Positions 1 to 6,358 of a stretch of DNA of 19,017 bases are shown here, piece by piece. The stretch is from Hungatella sp. UBA3048. Its GTDB lineage: Bacteria; Bacillota; Clostridia; Lachnospirales; Lachnospiraceae. A program made the position numbers and the translations under genes. Positions within the stretch are counted from its first letter, which is position 1. The number at the start of each line of letters is the position of its first letter. Location of the stretch: contig DFCS01000026.1 of assembly GCA_002367105.1 (NCBI GenBank), positions 52,724 to 71,740 on the forward strand, in the 5' to 3' direction. The notes beneath the pieces are model-generated. The model saw only the letters and a list, made by a program, of their open reading frames with translations, was not told the origin of the DNA and made no database searches.

Positions 1-24
1 ATTTTTTGCCTGCCTTATTTCATA

Positions 25-67
25 GGGCGAAGCCCGTGAGCTTGTAAAACTGCAGGTTTTACAAGCT
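25..67. repeat. Tandem hairpins upstream of the CPBP gene
   Basis: A small GGGC-GAA-GCCC hairpin (25-35) is followed by a perfect 12-bp inverted repeat: AGCTTGTAAAAC at 39-50 and its complement at 56-67, with loop TGCAG. No T-run follows on the plus strand, so it is not a canonical terminator for an upstream gene. It could be a 3' processing structure, a repetitive extragenic palindrome or an operator. No second copy was noticed in this window. Confidence 0.5.
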
Positions 68-128
68 GCACTGCGGATATATGGTATAAAATCAAAGAAG
101 TTACAGAAAATGAAAGGACACCATATTC

Positions 129-872
129 ATGATATCAATCATCCTGCATCTGATCCTTCCCATGTTTTTTTACACAGCTGTGACGACTGTTTTATTTTTA
201 TCAATAAACTTAGGCCCATTGGAAGCCACCGCCTTATCCGCCATTTTAGTCTCCCCCGTTTTATATTACATTTATTCCGCAGACCAAAGCCGCCGTGGAC
301 AACCGTCTACTCCAGAACTTAATCTTCACGGCTGCCTGATCTATATCTTAATATTTGGGTCATCATTATGCTTCCTTGGCAATTATATAGTAGAGGTACT
401 TGGACTAACTGAAATATCCGTGTCCTACAAAGAAGCAGAAAACAACTTATATTCGGCGTCCTTTCCCCTTCAGCTCCTTGCATCCGGCTTTATAATCCCT
501 TTTGCAGAAGAGATCATATTCCGGGGACTGGGTTATGCCGCGCTTAGGGAAAAGCTTCCCTTTTGGCTGTCAGCGGTCTTGTCAGCAGCTCTTTTCGGGC
601 TTTACCATGGAAATCTTCCCCAGGGAGTTTATGCCTTTTTCATTGGCCTGGCTGTTGCCTGGCTTTATGAGGTTTCAGGAACATTGCTGGCCCCTTATCT
701 ATTTCACGTATCAGCGAATTTCCTGTCGCTCTGGGTAGTGAATACGGAGCGTTTGAATTCTTTGTTTTATACAGACAGCAGGCCGGTTTTAGCGGCCGCA
801 TCAGCGGTGGTGTCTGCCATTTGTGCAATCCGCATTTATCAGAAAAACAAATTTAAGGAGGATGTTGTGTGA
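129..872 (+). CDS. CPBP family intramembrane metalloprotease
   Basis: This is a 247-residue, strongly hydrophobic protein with about seven or eight predicted membrane helices. It carries the three CPBP/Abi (PF02517, Rce1-like) signatures: EEIIFRG at 127-133, FxxxH at F156-H160, and HVSAN at 193-197. The two glutamates and two histidines are the expected metal-binding and catalytic residues within the membrane. Family members process membrane-associated substrates or act in bacteriocin maturation and immunity; the substrate here is unknown. The ATG at 129 follows a GAAAGGA ribosome binding site (about 112-118). The 3' end overlaps the downstream glycosyltransferase start by 4 nt (GTGA), so the two are probably translationally coupled. 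The family call is firm; the physiological role is not. Confidence 0.88.
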   Translation: MISIILHLILPMFFYTAVTTVLFLSINLGPLEATALSAILVSPVLYYIYSADQSRRGQPSTPELNLHGCLIYILIFGSSLCFLGNYIVEVLGLTEISVSYKEAENNLYSASFPLQLLASGFIIPFAEEIIFRGLGYAALREKLPFWLSAVLSAALFGLYHGNLPQGVYAFFIGLAVAWLYEVSGTLLAPYLFHVSANFLSLWVVNTERLNSLFYTDSRPVLAAASAVVSAICAIRIYQKNKFKEDVV

Positions 873-1888
873 AACTTTTATCTGTAGCAATTCCATGTTA
901 CAACTCTGAGGCCTATATGAGGCACTGCATTGATTCTCTGCTGCCGGGAGGCGATGAGGTTGAGATCCTCATTGTGGATGACGGCTCTACCAAAGATCAT
1001 ACGGCGGAAATCGCGGATGAATATGAAAGAAAGTATCCGGAAATCTGCCGGGCGATCCATCAGGAGAACGGCGGCCATGGCGCGGCTGTCAATGCCGGCT
1101 TAAAAAATGCCACTGGAATTTACTTTAAGGTGGTAGACAGCGATGACTGGGTGGACGAGTCTGCTTATAAGGAAATTCTGGACACTTTGCGGCGATTTGT
1201 TTATGGGGATGAGACCCTGGATATGCTGATCAGTAATTTTGTATATGAAAAGCAGGGGGCAACCCGGAAAAAAGTCATGAATTACCGCACAGCCCTTCCT
1301 AAGAATGAGATGTTTAGCTGGGATGAGGTCAAGGTATTCCTGCTTGGGCATTATATTCTCATGCATTCGGTGATTTACCGGACAGAGCTTCTGATTCAAT
1401 GCGGTCTGGAACTTCCCATGCACACTTTTTATGTGGATAATATATTTGTGTACCAGCCGCTGCCTCACGTAAGAACCATGTATTATTTGGATGTGAATTT
1501 CTACCGCTACTTTATCGGAAGAGATGACCAGTCTGTAAACGAATCGGTCATGATCGGACGTATTGACCAGCAGATCAAGGTGACAAAGCTCATGCTTGGC
1601 TATTACGATGTAATGAAAATCAGGCAGCGTAAGCTGCGTCATTACATGGTGCGGTATTTGGAGATCATGATGACCATATCCTCCATCCTCGCTATTAAGT
1701 CAGACAATGATGAAAATATGGAAAAGAAAAAGGAATTATGGCAGCACCTCCGCAAGCAGAACTTACCTCTGTTCTTAAGGCTTCGATGGGGCTTCATGGG
1801 TCAGGGGGTCAATCTTCCCGGAAAAAGCGGAAGGAAATTCCCGATTGCGATCTATAAAATGACCCAGAAATTTTTCGGTTTTAACTAA
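869..1888 (+). CDS. Family 2 glycosyltransferase
   Basis: This is a 339-residue soluble-looking GT-A fold enzyme that should transfer a sugar from a nucleotide-sugar donor. Seen in the sequence: an N-terminal VAIPCYNSE strand-turn, the VDDGS loop (D37, D38), NGGHGAAVNAGL at 67-78, and the metal/nucleotide-binding DSDDW at 90-94, all typical of PF00535. The remaining ~240 residues are a variable acceptor domain with no obvious transmembrane helix, so it probably works on the cytoplasmic face for cell-surface polysaccharide or glycolipid synthesis (inference). The start is GTG at 869, preceded by a perfect AAGGAGG (855-861) with 7-nt spacing. It overlaps the CPBP stop codon by 4 nt, indicating coupled translation. 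Donor and acceptor cannot be read from sequence. Confidence 0.9.
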   Translation: MKLLSVAIPCYNSEAYMRHCIDSLLPGGDEVEILIVDDGSTKDHTAEIADEYERKYPEICRAIHQENGGHGAAVNAGLKNATGIYFKVVDSDDWVDESAYKEILDTLRRFVYGDETLDMLISNFVYEKQGATRKKVMNYRTALPKNEMFSWDEVKVFLLGHYILMHSVIYRTELLIQCGLELPMHTFYVDNIFVYQPLPHVRTMYYLDVNFYRYFIGRDDQSVNESVMIGRIDQQIKVTKLMLGYYDVMKIRQRKLRHYMVRYLEIMMTISSILAIKSDNDENMEKKKELWQHLRKQNLPLFLRLRWGFMGQGVNLPGKSGRKFPIAIYKMTQKFFGFN

Positions 1889-1914
1889 AACGATCACTGG
1901 CAGTAAAAAAACAA

Positions 1915-1953
1915 ATATCCCCTGGCCGATCAATGAAAGGCGTCAGGGGATAT
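1915..1953 (-). terminator. Terminator of the PAP2 gene in a convergent gap
   Basis: The inverted repeat ATATCCCCTG (1915-1924) / CAGGGGATAT (1944-1953) lies between two convergent genes. Read on the minus strand, the stem is followed by a T-rich run (complement of AAAAAAAC at about 1905-1912), so it fits a Rho-independent terminator for the leftward PAP2 gene. On the plus strand only ATGTTTA follows, so termination of the glycosyltransferase transcript here would be weaker. Confidence 0.75.
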
Positions 1954-1957
1954 ATGT

Positions 1958-2614
1958 TTAACTGATGGCTTTTTCGGTAACTTTCTCCCTGCTGGGAACA
2001 AAAGAGTCAGAGTATACAAAGTGGTACATAACATAGGCCATAACCAGTGAACCAAGACCGTCAAAGGCGGAATGCTGTTTTAAGAAAACAGTTGCAAGGC
2101 TGATGGAAATCATCAGGATCAGGGAAACGGTCTTCACTGACCTGTATTTCTTTAAGCGTTCACTGTGAAGGACTGCAATGTGTACACAAATAGAGTTATA
2201 AACATGGATACTAGGGAATACATTGGTACAAGTATCCGTGGAATAAAGAAGTGCTACAATATCTGAGCAGATATTTTTACCAGGATCAATCACAGGTCGG
2301 AAATCCGTACCGTTTGGAAACACGGTGCAGATCACCAGACTGATGGTCATTCCAGTAAACAGCATGGTACACAGTCTGTAATAATCTTTTACATCAGTAT
2401 AAAAAAAGAATAAAATAGCAGCAGCTATATAAACAAACCATAAAAGATATGGAATAATGAAAAATTCATTAAAAGGAATCAGGTCGTCTAAAGCAACATG
2501 CATGATATAGTAGTGGTTTGTCACCGTCTTTTCCAGGTAAATAAACCACGGAATATAGATAAAGGCGTAGCCGAGGATCCAGACATGCCTGTACCTGTGA
2601 AGCAGATCTTTCAT
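1958..2614 (-). CDS. PAP2 superfamily membrane phosphatase (PAP2_3/AUR1-like)
   Basis: This is a 218-residue protein with about six membrane helices. It resembles the PAP2_3 branch of lipid phosphatases/phosphotransferases. Key residues seen: R106-P107, the PSIH motif with H137 (138 is V, not the usual G-H spacing of classic PSGH), and KQHSAFD with H181 and D185. These are the expected nucleophile and charge-relay pair for dephosphorylation of a lipid phosphate or pyrophosphate at the membrane. The ATG (2612-2614) is preceded on the minus strand by GGAGAAAG. The gene stands alone, with a consensus promoter upstream (2668-2696) and a terminator downstream (1915-1953). The actual substrate (phosphatidic acid, undecaprenyl pyrophosphate, inositol lipid) cannot be decided. 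Confidence 0.82.
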   Translation of the reverse strand: MKDLLHRYRHVWILGYAFIYIPWFIYLEKTVTNHYYIMHVALDDLIPFNEFFIIPYLLWFVYIAAAILFFFYTDVKDYYRLCTMLFTGMTISLVICTVFPNGTDFRPVIDPGKNICSDIVALLYSTDTCTNVFPSIHVYNSICVHIAVLHSERLKKYRSVKTVSLILMISISLATVFLKQHSAFDGLGSLVMAYVMYHFVYSDSFVPSREKVTEKAIS

Positions 2615-2654
2615 ATAGTCATCTTTCTCCGTTCTGGCGATTGTATCATGATTA

Positions 2655-2771
2655 TCAACTTTGGAGGATTATATCATACTCGTTTTGACAGTACAATAGT
2701 ATTTTACAAATGTTAATATTTAATTCAGAGAAGATTAAGCGAAAGGTACGTTTTTGCTGCCGTTCTTCCAT
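2655..2771 (-). CDS. Candidate small protein (38 aa), unrecognised
   Basis: A short minus-strand ORF begins at ATG 2771-2769 and ends at TGA 2657-2655. It encodes 38 residues starting MEERQQKRTF, with a basic N-terminus and an Ile/Leu/Asn-rich middle. Its attraction is a near-ideal AAGGAGG placed 8 nt before the ATG. A weak TTACCT-N16-TATATT promoter-like pair lies further upstream on the same strand. The ORF runs across the sigma-A promoter of the PAP2 gene, so it could be a leader peptide or upstream cistron for that gene. I recognise no family; chance occurrence is quite possible. Confidence 0.35.
   Translation of the reverse strand: MEERQQKRTFRLIFSELNINICKILLYCQNEYDIILQS
2668..2696 (-). 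promoter_or_regulatory. Sigma-A promoter of the PAP2 gene
   Basis: On the minus strand, TTGTAC (2696-2691), a 17-bp spacer and a perfect TATAAT (2673-2668) lie about 55-80 bp before the PAP2 start codon. Confidence 0.7.
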
Positions 2772-2880
2772 GGACAGTTCCTCCTTCTTTCTATTAATAT
2801 ATGGTATATGCAAAAAAAGGTAAGCCCTGCTCTGCTTTCTCCCGGCGCTCTATGGCAAATATAATCTTTTTATAAAATGG

Positions 2881-2909
2881 TTGATAGACAGTCAAACTTT
2901 GTGTATAGT
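2881..2909 (+). promoter_or_regulatory. Sigma-A promoter of the COG2426 gene
   Basis: TTGATA (2881-2886), a 17-bp spacer and TATAGT (2904-2909) sit 32 bp before the start codon at 2942. A purine-rich AAAGGGA (2929-2935) is the ribosome binding site. Confidence 0.75.
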
Positions 2910-2941
2910 ATAAAGGCAGACTTTTACGAAAGGGATGGAAT

Positions 2942-3421
2942 ATGTTACAAAAATATATGACCGTTTTCTTTATCTCCATGGTTCCGCTGATAGAGCTTCG
3001 CGGCGCAATTCCATATGCAACAGTGATGGGACTTCCGCTTTTTCAGTCCTATATCGTTGCGATTCTTGGAAATATGCTTCCGGTACCTATCATATACTTA
3101 TTTGCGAGGAAGGTTCTGGAATGGGGAGCAGATAAGCCGGTGATCGGCGGCTTTTTTTCCTGGTGCCTGGAAAAAGGAAAGCGTGGCGGCGAAAAACTGC
3201 AGGCGAAAGCTGGACAGGGGTTGTTTATTGCACTTTTGTTATTTGTGGGAGTTCCCCTTCCGGGAACCGGTGCCTGGACCGGCACTTTGGCAGCCAGCCT
3301 GCTTGATATTGATTTTAAATCCAGTATTTTAGCCGTGATGGGAGGCGTCCTGGTGGCAGGGGCTATTATGGGACTTGCCAGTGCAGGAGTTTTTGGGGCG
3401 CTTCAGTCCGTGATTTTCTAA
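2942..3421 (+). CDS. Small multidrug export family protein (COG2426)
   Basis: This 159-residue integral membrane protein has the two conserved re-entrant-type motifs of PF06695: VPLIELRGAIP (14-24) and FVGVPLPGTGAWTG (101-114). The family is named small multidrug export protein but biochemical evidence is thin; it is distantly related to DedA-type membrane proteins, so transport of a small molecule or lipid is only a possibility. Length is normal for the family. It has its own promoter (2881-2909) and is followed after 24 bp by the Nudix gene, so the two are probably co-transcribed. The family call is firm; the function is not known. Confidence 0.85.
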   Translation: MLQKYMTVFFISMVPLIELRGAIPYATVMGLPLFQSYIVAILGNMLPVPIIYLFARKVLEWGADKPVIGGFFSWCLEKGKRGGEKLQAKAGQGLFIALLLFVGVPLPGTGAWTGTLAASLLDIDFKSSILAVMGGVLVAGAIMGLASAGVFGALQSVIF

Positions 3422-3445
3422 GATACTGGTAGGAAGAAGGGCAGA

Positions 3446-4132
3446 ATGGAACGAAGGAATGAAGAGGGATTAACGGAAAAAGAGTTTCTTTTGCAGTATC
3501 GTCCGGGGAATTATGAACGCCCGTCGGTGACCGTGGATATGCTGATTTTTGCGGTGGATGAGGAGGAGATGGAAACAGAAGTTCTTCTCATTAAGCGGAA
3601 AAACCATCCATGCATCGGACAGTGGGCGATTCCGGGAGGTTTTGTAAATGTGGATGAATCCCTGGAGGCCGCGGCAGCCAGAGAGCTGGAGGAAGAGACG
3701 GGGTTAAAAGGTATTTGTCTGGAACAGCTCTATACATGGGGGAACGTGAAGCGTGATCCCAGGACAAGAGTCATTTCAGTATCCTATATGGCCGCAGTAC
3801 CTAAGAATCAGCTGACTCCAAAGGCCGGAGACGATGCCGAAGAAGCCTGTTGGTTCCAGGTGAAGAAAAAAAAGCTCTCTGAACTGGAGAATGGGGCCAC
3901 CTATGCGCTTACCATTGAAAATGAAGAGGAACATATTTTTATGAGCTATCGGATCACCGAAACCTATGAGCGTCAGGGAATGATGTGGAAAAAGGAAACG
4001 GAGATTGATCTTTTACCGGCCATTGACATGCTGGATCAGGAAAAGCTGGCATTTGACCATGCTGAGATCTTAAACGTGGCAATGGACAGATTGGAAGAAT
4101 TAGAAAAAGAATACAGAGAACAGATTTTTTAG
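3446..4132 (+). CDS. Nudix hydrolase (ADP-ribose pyrophosphatase-like, COG1051)
   Basis: This is a 228-residue protein with a complete Nudix box. G65, E71, and R79-E80-L81-E82-E83-E84-T85-G86-L87 match Gx5Ex7REUxEExGU exactly, so Mg-dependent hydrolysis of a nucleoside diphosphate linked to another group is expected. The following YTWGNVKRDPRTRVISVSY segment resembles ADP-ribose/NAD-related Nudix enzymes of COG1051, which suggests but does not prove an ADP-ribose substrate. The C-terminal ~80 residues are charged and of unknown role; no DNA-binding NrtR-type domain is evident. GGAAGAAGGG just before the ATG serves as ribosome binding site. It ends the left block of the window, with terminator hairpins immediately downstream. 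Confidence 0.88.
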   Translation: MERRNEEGLTEKEFLLQYRPGNYERPSVTVDMLIFAVDEEEMETEVLLIKRKNHPCIGQWAIPGGFVNVDESLEAAAARELEEETGLKGICLEQLYTWGNVKRDPRTRVISVSYMAAVPKNQLTPKAGDDAEEACWFQVKKKKLSELENGATYALTIENEEEHIFMSYRITETYERQGMMWKKETEIDLLPAIDMLDQEKLAFDHAEILNVAMDRLEELEKEYREQIF

Positions 4133-4138
4133 CAGATG

Positions 4139-4163
4139 ACACCGCCTGAGCAGGCGGTGTTTT
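4139..4163 (+). terminator. Rho-independent terminator after the Nudix gene
   Basis: A 9-bp stem ACACCGCCT (4139-4147) / AGGCGGTGT (4152-4160) with a GAGC loop is followed by TTT, 6 bp after the Nudix stop codon. Confidence 0.8.
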
Positions 4164-4183
4164 GTGCAACAGGCAGTCACACG

Positions 4184-4209
4184 AACCTCGGCATAGCCGA
4201 GGTTATTTT
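4184..4209 (+). terminator. Second hairpin, probable tandem terminator
   Basis: A 9-bp stem AACCTCGGC (4184-4192) / GCCGAGGTT (4196-4204) with an ATA loop is followed by ATTTTA. It probably backs up the first terminator and insulates the cassette that follows. Confidence 0.55.
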
Positions 4210-4233
4210 ACGTTTTAATGGGAGAGGACATAT

Positions 4234-4308
4234 ATGAAGTCGGATGACGCAAAAAAAATATCGCATTGGCTCAAGTATTCCATCATCTGTATAGTGTATA
4301 ATAACTAA
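4234..4308 (+). CDS. Candidate 24-codon ORF or gene remnant at the left cassette edge
   Basis: ATG 4234 opens a 24-residue ORF (begins MKSDDAKKISHW) after a strong GGGAGAGGA (4220-4228) at 5-nt spacing. It stops at TAA 4306-4308, on top of the permease-operon -10 box. Its first codons are the left direct repeat. The right repeat, read in the same frame, continues KSDDAKMLQLLNYF and stays open to TAG at 11644-11646. It may be the stump of a gene cut by the cassette, a leader peptide, or chance. I recognise no family. Confidence 0.25.
   Translation: MKSDDAKKISHWLKYSIICIVYNN
4237..4255 (+). repeat. Left direct repeat of the sugar cassette
   Basis: AAGTCGGATGACGCAAAAA at this position matches 11542-11560 at 18 of 19 positions, in the same orientation. 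It lies just after the Nudix terminators and about 50 bp before the operon's -10 box. It may be an attachment-site remnant, a recombination scar or a regulator binding site. Confidence 0.6.
4297..4302 (+). promoter_or_regulatory. Putative -10 box of the permease operon (activator-type promoter)
   Basis: A perfect TATAAT lies 70 bp before the first permease start. At 16-18 bp upstream only AGTATT-like sequence is found, so no -35 consensus exists. This is typical of promoters that need an activator, and an AraC-family gene is present in the same cassette. The activator dependence is inference. Confidence 0.5.
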
Positions 4309-4371
4309 AAAGTTTATTCATAGACGCAATAGATTATTGATTTTTACTAAATGGTGGTAGGAGGTAAGGAT

Positions 4372-5325
4372 ATGGCTAAGCAAAACTCCAAAACAGCGGT
4401 TGCTCCGATTCGACCGCTCAAACCGAAGATTGACCGCAAGCTTTGGCGCAAGGTCTGGGCGCACAGGTACATATACTTGTTCTTGTTGCCGGTGGTTGCA
4501 TACTACGTCATCTTTAAATACGTACCGATGTACGGCATCGTCATGGCATTTCAGAACTACAATGTGTTCAAGGGTGTGTTCGATTCCGAATTTGTTGGCT
4601 TCGCGATATTCCAGAAAGTATTCAGAAGCCCTATGCTCTGGAACTCGATCCGAAACACTCTGGTGCTCAATACCCTGACGCTGCTTGTGAATTTCCCGCT
4701 TACGATATTATTGTCGCTCATGCTCAATGAGATCGTAAGCGATAAGTTCAAGAAACTATGTCAGTCCGTATTGTATCTGCCGCATTTTATCTCATGGGTG
4801 GTCGTGGCTGGAATCGCGACCAACATGTTCTCCCAGAGGGATGGTACCATCAACTTCCTGCTGCATACGAACATCCCGTTCCTTTCGGACAAGGCATGGT
4901 GGATATTTACGTATGTGGTATGCAACGTGTGGAAAGAGATAGGCTGGGGCACGATCATATACTTTGCGGCGCTGACCGGTGTGGATGAGTCGCTGTATGA
5001 AGCGGCATACCTGGATGGCGCATCCAAGCTCCAGAGACTTGTGTATATCACACTTCCCTCTATAAAGCCCGTGATAGTGACCATGCTAATACTGCAGATA
5101 TCCAAGATGATGTCCATTGGCCTGGATGCTCCGCTCCTGCTGCAAAATGCGAAGGTGCTTGACGTGGGTGAAGTCATCAGTACATACGTTTATAGACTGG
5201 GTATCTTAAATGCCAAGTACAGCGAATCGACTGCGATAGGCCTTTTCCAGTCTGTAGTGAATATCGTCATATTGCTGCTTGCCAACAAAGTTGCCGAACG
5301 TATGGGCGAAGAAGGAGTGTCCTAA
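4372..5325 (+). CDS. ABC transporter permease, LplB/MalF-type
   Basis: This is a 317-residue sugar ABC transporter permease (COG4209, binding-protein-dependent transport inner membrane component). It has about six membrane helices, the first near 33-50. The cytoplasmic EAA loop reads EAAYLDGASKLQRLVYITLP (210-229), with the G216 that docks the ATPase. It pairs with the next gene to form the channel. An in-frame ATG at 4351 exists, but the AGGAGG at 4359-4364 would lie inside that version; the ATG at 4372, with 7-nt spacing, is the better start. It is the first gene of the cassette operon. No ATP-binding subunit is encoded nearby; related LplB-type systems commonly rely on a shared MsmX-like ATPase. 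Confidence 0.9.
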   Translation: MAKQNSKTAVAPIRPLKPKIDRKLWRKVWAHRYIYLFLLPVVAYYVIFKYVPMYGIVMAFQNYNVFKGVFDSEFVGFAIFQKVFRSPMLWNSIRNTLVLNTLTLLVNFPLTILLSLMLNEIVSDKFKKLCQSVLYLPHFISWVVVAGIATNMFSQRDGTINFLLHTNIPFLSDKAWWIFTYVVCNVWKEIGWGTIIYFAALTGVDESLYEAAYLDGASKLQRLVYITLPSIKPVIVTMLILQISKMMSIGLDAPLLLQNAKVLDVGEVISTYVYRLGILNAKYSESTAIGLFQSVVNIVILLLANKVAERMGEEGVS

Positions 5326-5401
5326 ACTTTATATCCCCCATCCTGTTTGGTCTTTAAAATAAGGATGAAAATAGAGCTGCAGTGCGAAAGGAGTAAAATA
5401 T

Positions 5402-6298
5402 ATGAATAAAAAGACGAAATCAATCATTGCCAAAAAGAAAAAGCTGGGTATATCGCAGATCATCCTTTGTCTGGTGGTGCTCCTTATAGTGATCATATGC
5501 TTTTACCCTTTCTTAAACGTGATATCATACTCCTTGTCAGGGTACAATGCGGTCCTCTCGGGCAGCGTGTCATTGCTTCCGAAAGATATTACGCTCAACG
5601 CCTACAAGGAGATCCTGAGCAGGGACTCTATCTGGAATTCCATGCGCGTGACTGTGCTTGCCACTTTGTACGGTACATTGCTGAGTCTTTTTTTAACGGT
5701 GTGTGCGGCATATGGCCTTTCGAGGCGGGATTTACCGGGGCGCAAATATATATCGGGCATCATCCTCTTCACGATGTACTTCGGAGGCGGGATCATCCCC
5801 ACGTTCCTTGTTGTCAAGAGTCTCGGCATGTACGATACCATCAGCGCGCTGTTCGTTCCCCAGGCTGTAAACGTGTTTAATTTTATCGTCATGAAAACAT
5901 TCTTCAGGCAGATTCCGGAGAGCTTAATAGAAGCCGCGAAGATAGACGGTGCCACGGATTTGAGCGTGTTGTTTAGGATCGTTCTGCCGCTGTCAGTTCC
6001 GATCATAGCTACCATAGGTTTGTTCTACGCAGTACAGTATTGGAACGGGTACTTCGATGCCTTGATATATACGAAGTCTCCGCAGAACTTTACCCTGCAG
6101 TTGCGCCTGCGTTCACTCCTGTTTGCCGATGAGTTAAACGCCGGGGGGGGCAACCAGGAGGGGTTGGGCACGCAGGTAATGGCGCAGTCACTGAAGATGG
6201 CATCCGTGGCAGTATCTACGATTCCTATCCTGGTCGTATACCCATGGCTGCAGAAGTACTTCGTAAAGGGTGTGACACTGGGATCGGTAAAGGGCTGA
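5402..6298 (+). CDS. ABC transporter permease, YtcP/MalG-type
   Basis: This 298-residue second permease (COG0395) has a first membrane helix at about 18-42 and an EAA loop EAAKIDGATDLSVLFRIVLP (177-196). It forms the heterodimeric channel with the preceding LplB-like protein. The start ATG follows AAAGGAG (5387-5393) at 8-nt spacing, and the gap to the previous gene is 76 bp without a clear promoter. A run of eight G (6143-6150) encodes the Gly-Gly-Gly of NAGGGNQEG (residues 246-254). The frame is intact, but this is a potential slippage site. Length and C-terminal VKGVTLGSVKG end are normal for the family. Confidence 0.9.
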   Translation: MNKKTKSIIAKKKKLGISQIILCLVVLLIVIICFYPFLNVISYSLSGYNAVLSGSVSLLPKDITLNAYKEILSRDSIWNSMRVTVLATLYGTLLSLFLTVCAAYGLSRRDLPGRKYISGIILFTMYFGGGIIPTFLVVKSLGMYDTISALFVPQAVNVFNFIVMKTFFRQIPESLIEAAKIDGATDLSVLFRIVLPLSVPIIATIGLFYAVQYWNGYFDALIYTKSPQNFTLQLRLRSLLFADELNAGGGNQEGLGTQVMAQSLKMASVAVSTIPILVVYPWLQKYFVKGVTLGSVKG

Positions 6299-6358
6299 TA
6301 AAAGAGCCTCTTGCGTGGGTTCTTGTCAGATATAATACGTATCAAAGGAGGAACAATT

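Larger units (their letters stand above)
2615..2941. other. Divergent intergenic region, 327 bp
   Basis: The gap separates the leftward PAP2 gene from the rightward COG2426 gene. It holds the PAP2 promoter (2668-2696), the COG2426 promoter (2881-2909) and, between them on the minus strand, a short ORF with a strong ribosome binding site (2655-2771). No convincing riboswitch or terminator hairpin was seen. Confidence 0.7.

Noticed and set aside
1100..1642. 180-codon open frame antisense to the glycosyltransferase gene
   Set aside because: It lies wholly opposite a well-supported GT2 gene, has no recognisable domain and no convincing ribosome binding site; it is a shadow frame.
2685..2713. Plus-strand TTGACA at 2685-2690 as a promoter
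   Set aside because: No acceptable -10 box at 16-18 bp spacing (AAATGT), and it overlaps the better-supported minus-strand promoter.
6311..6358. Longer N-terminus for the solute-binding lipoprotein
   Set aside because: It would put 16 residues before the signal peptide; AAAGGAGG directly precedes GTG 6359.
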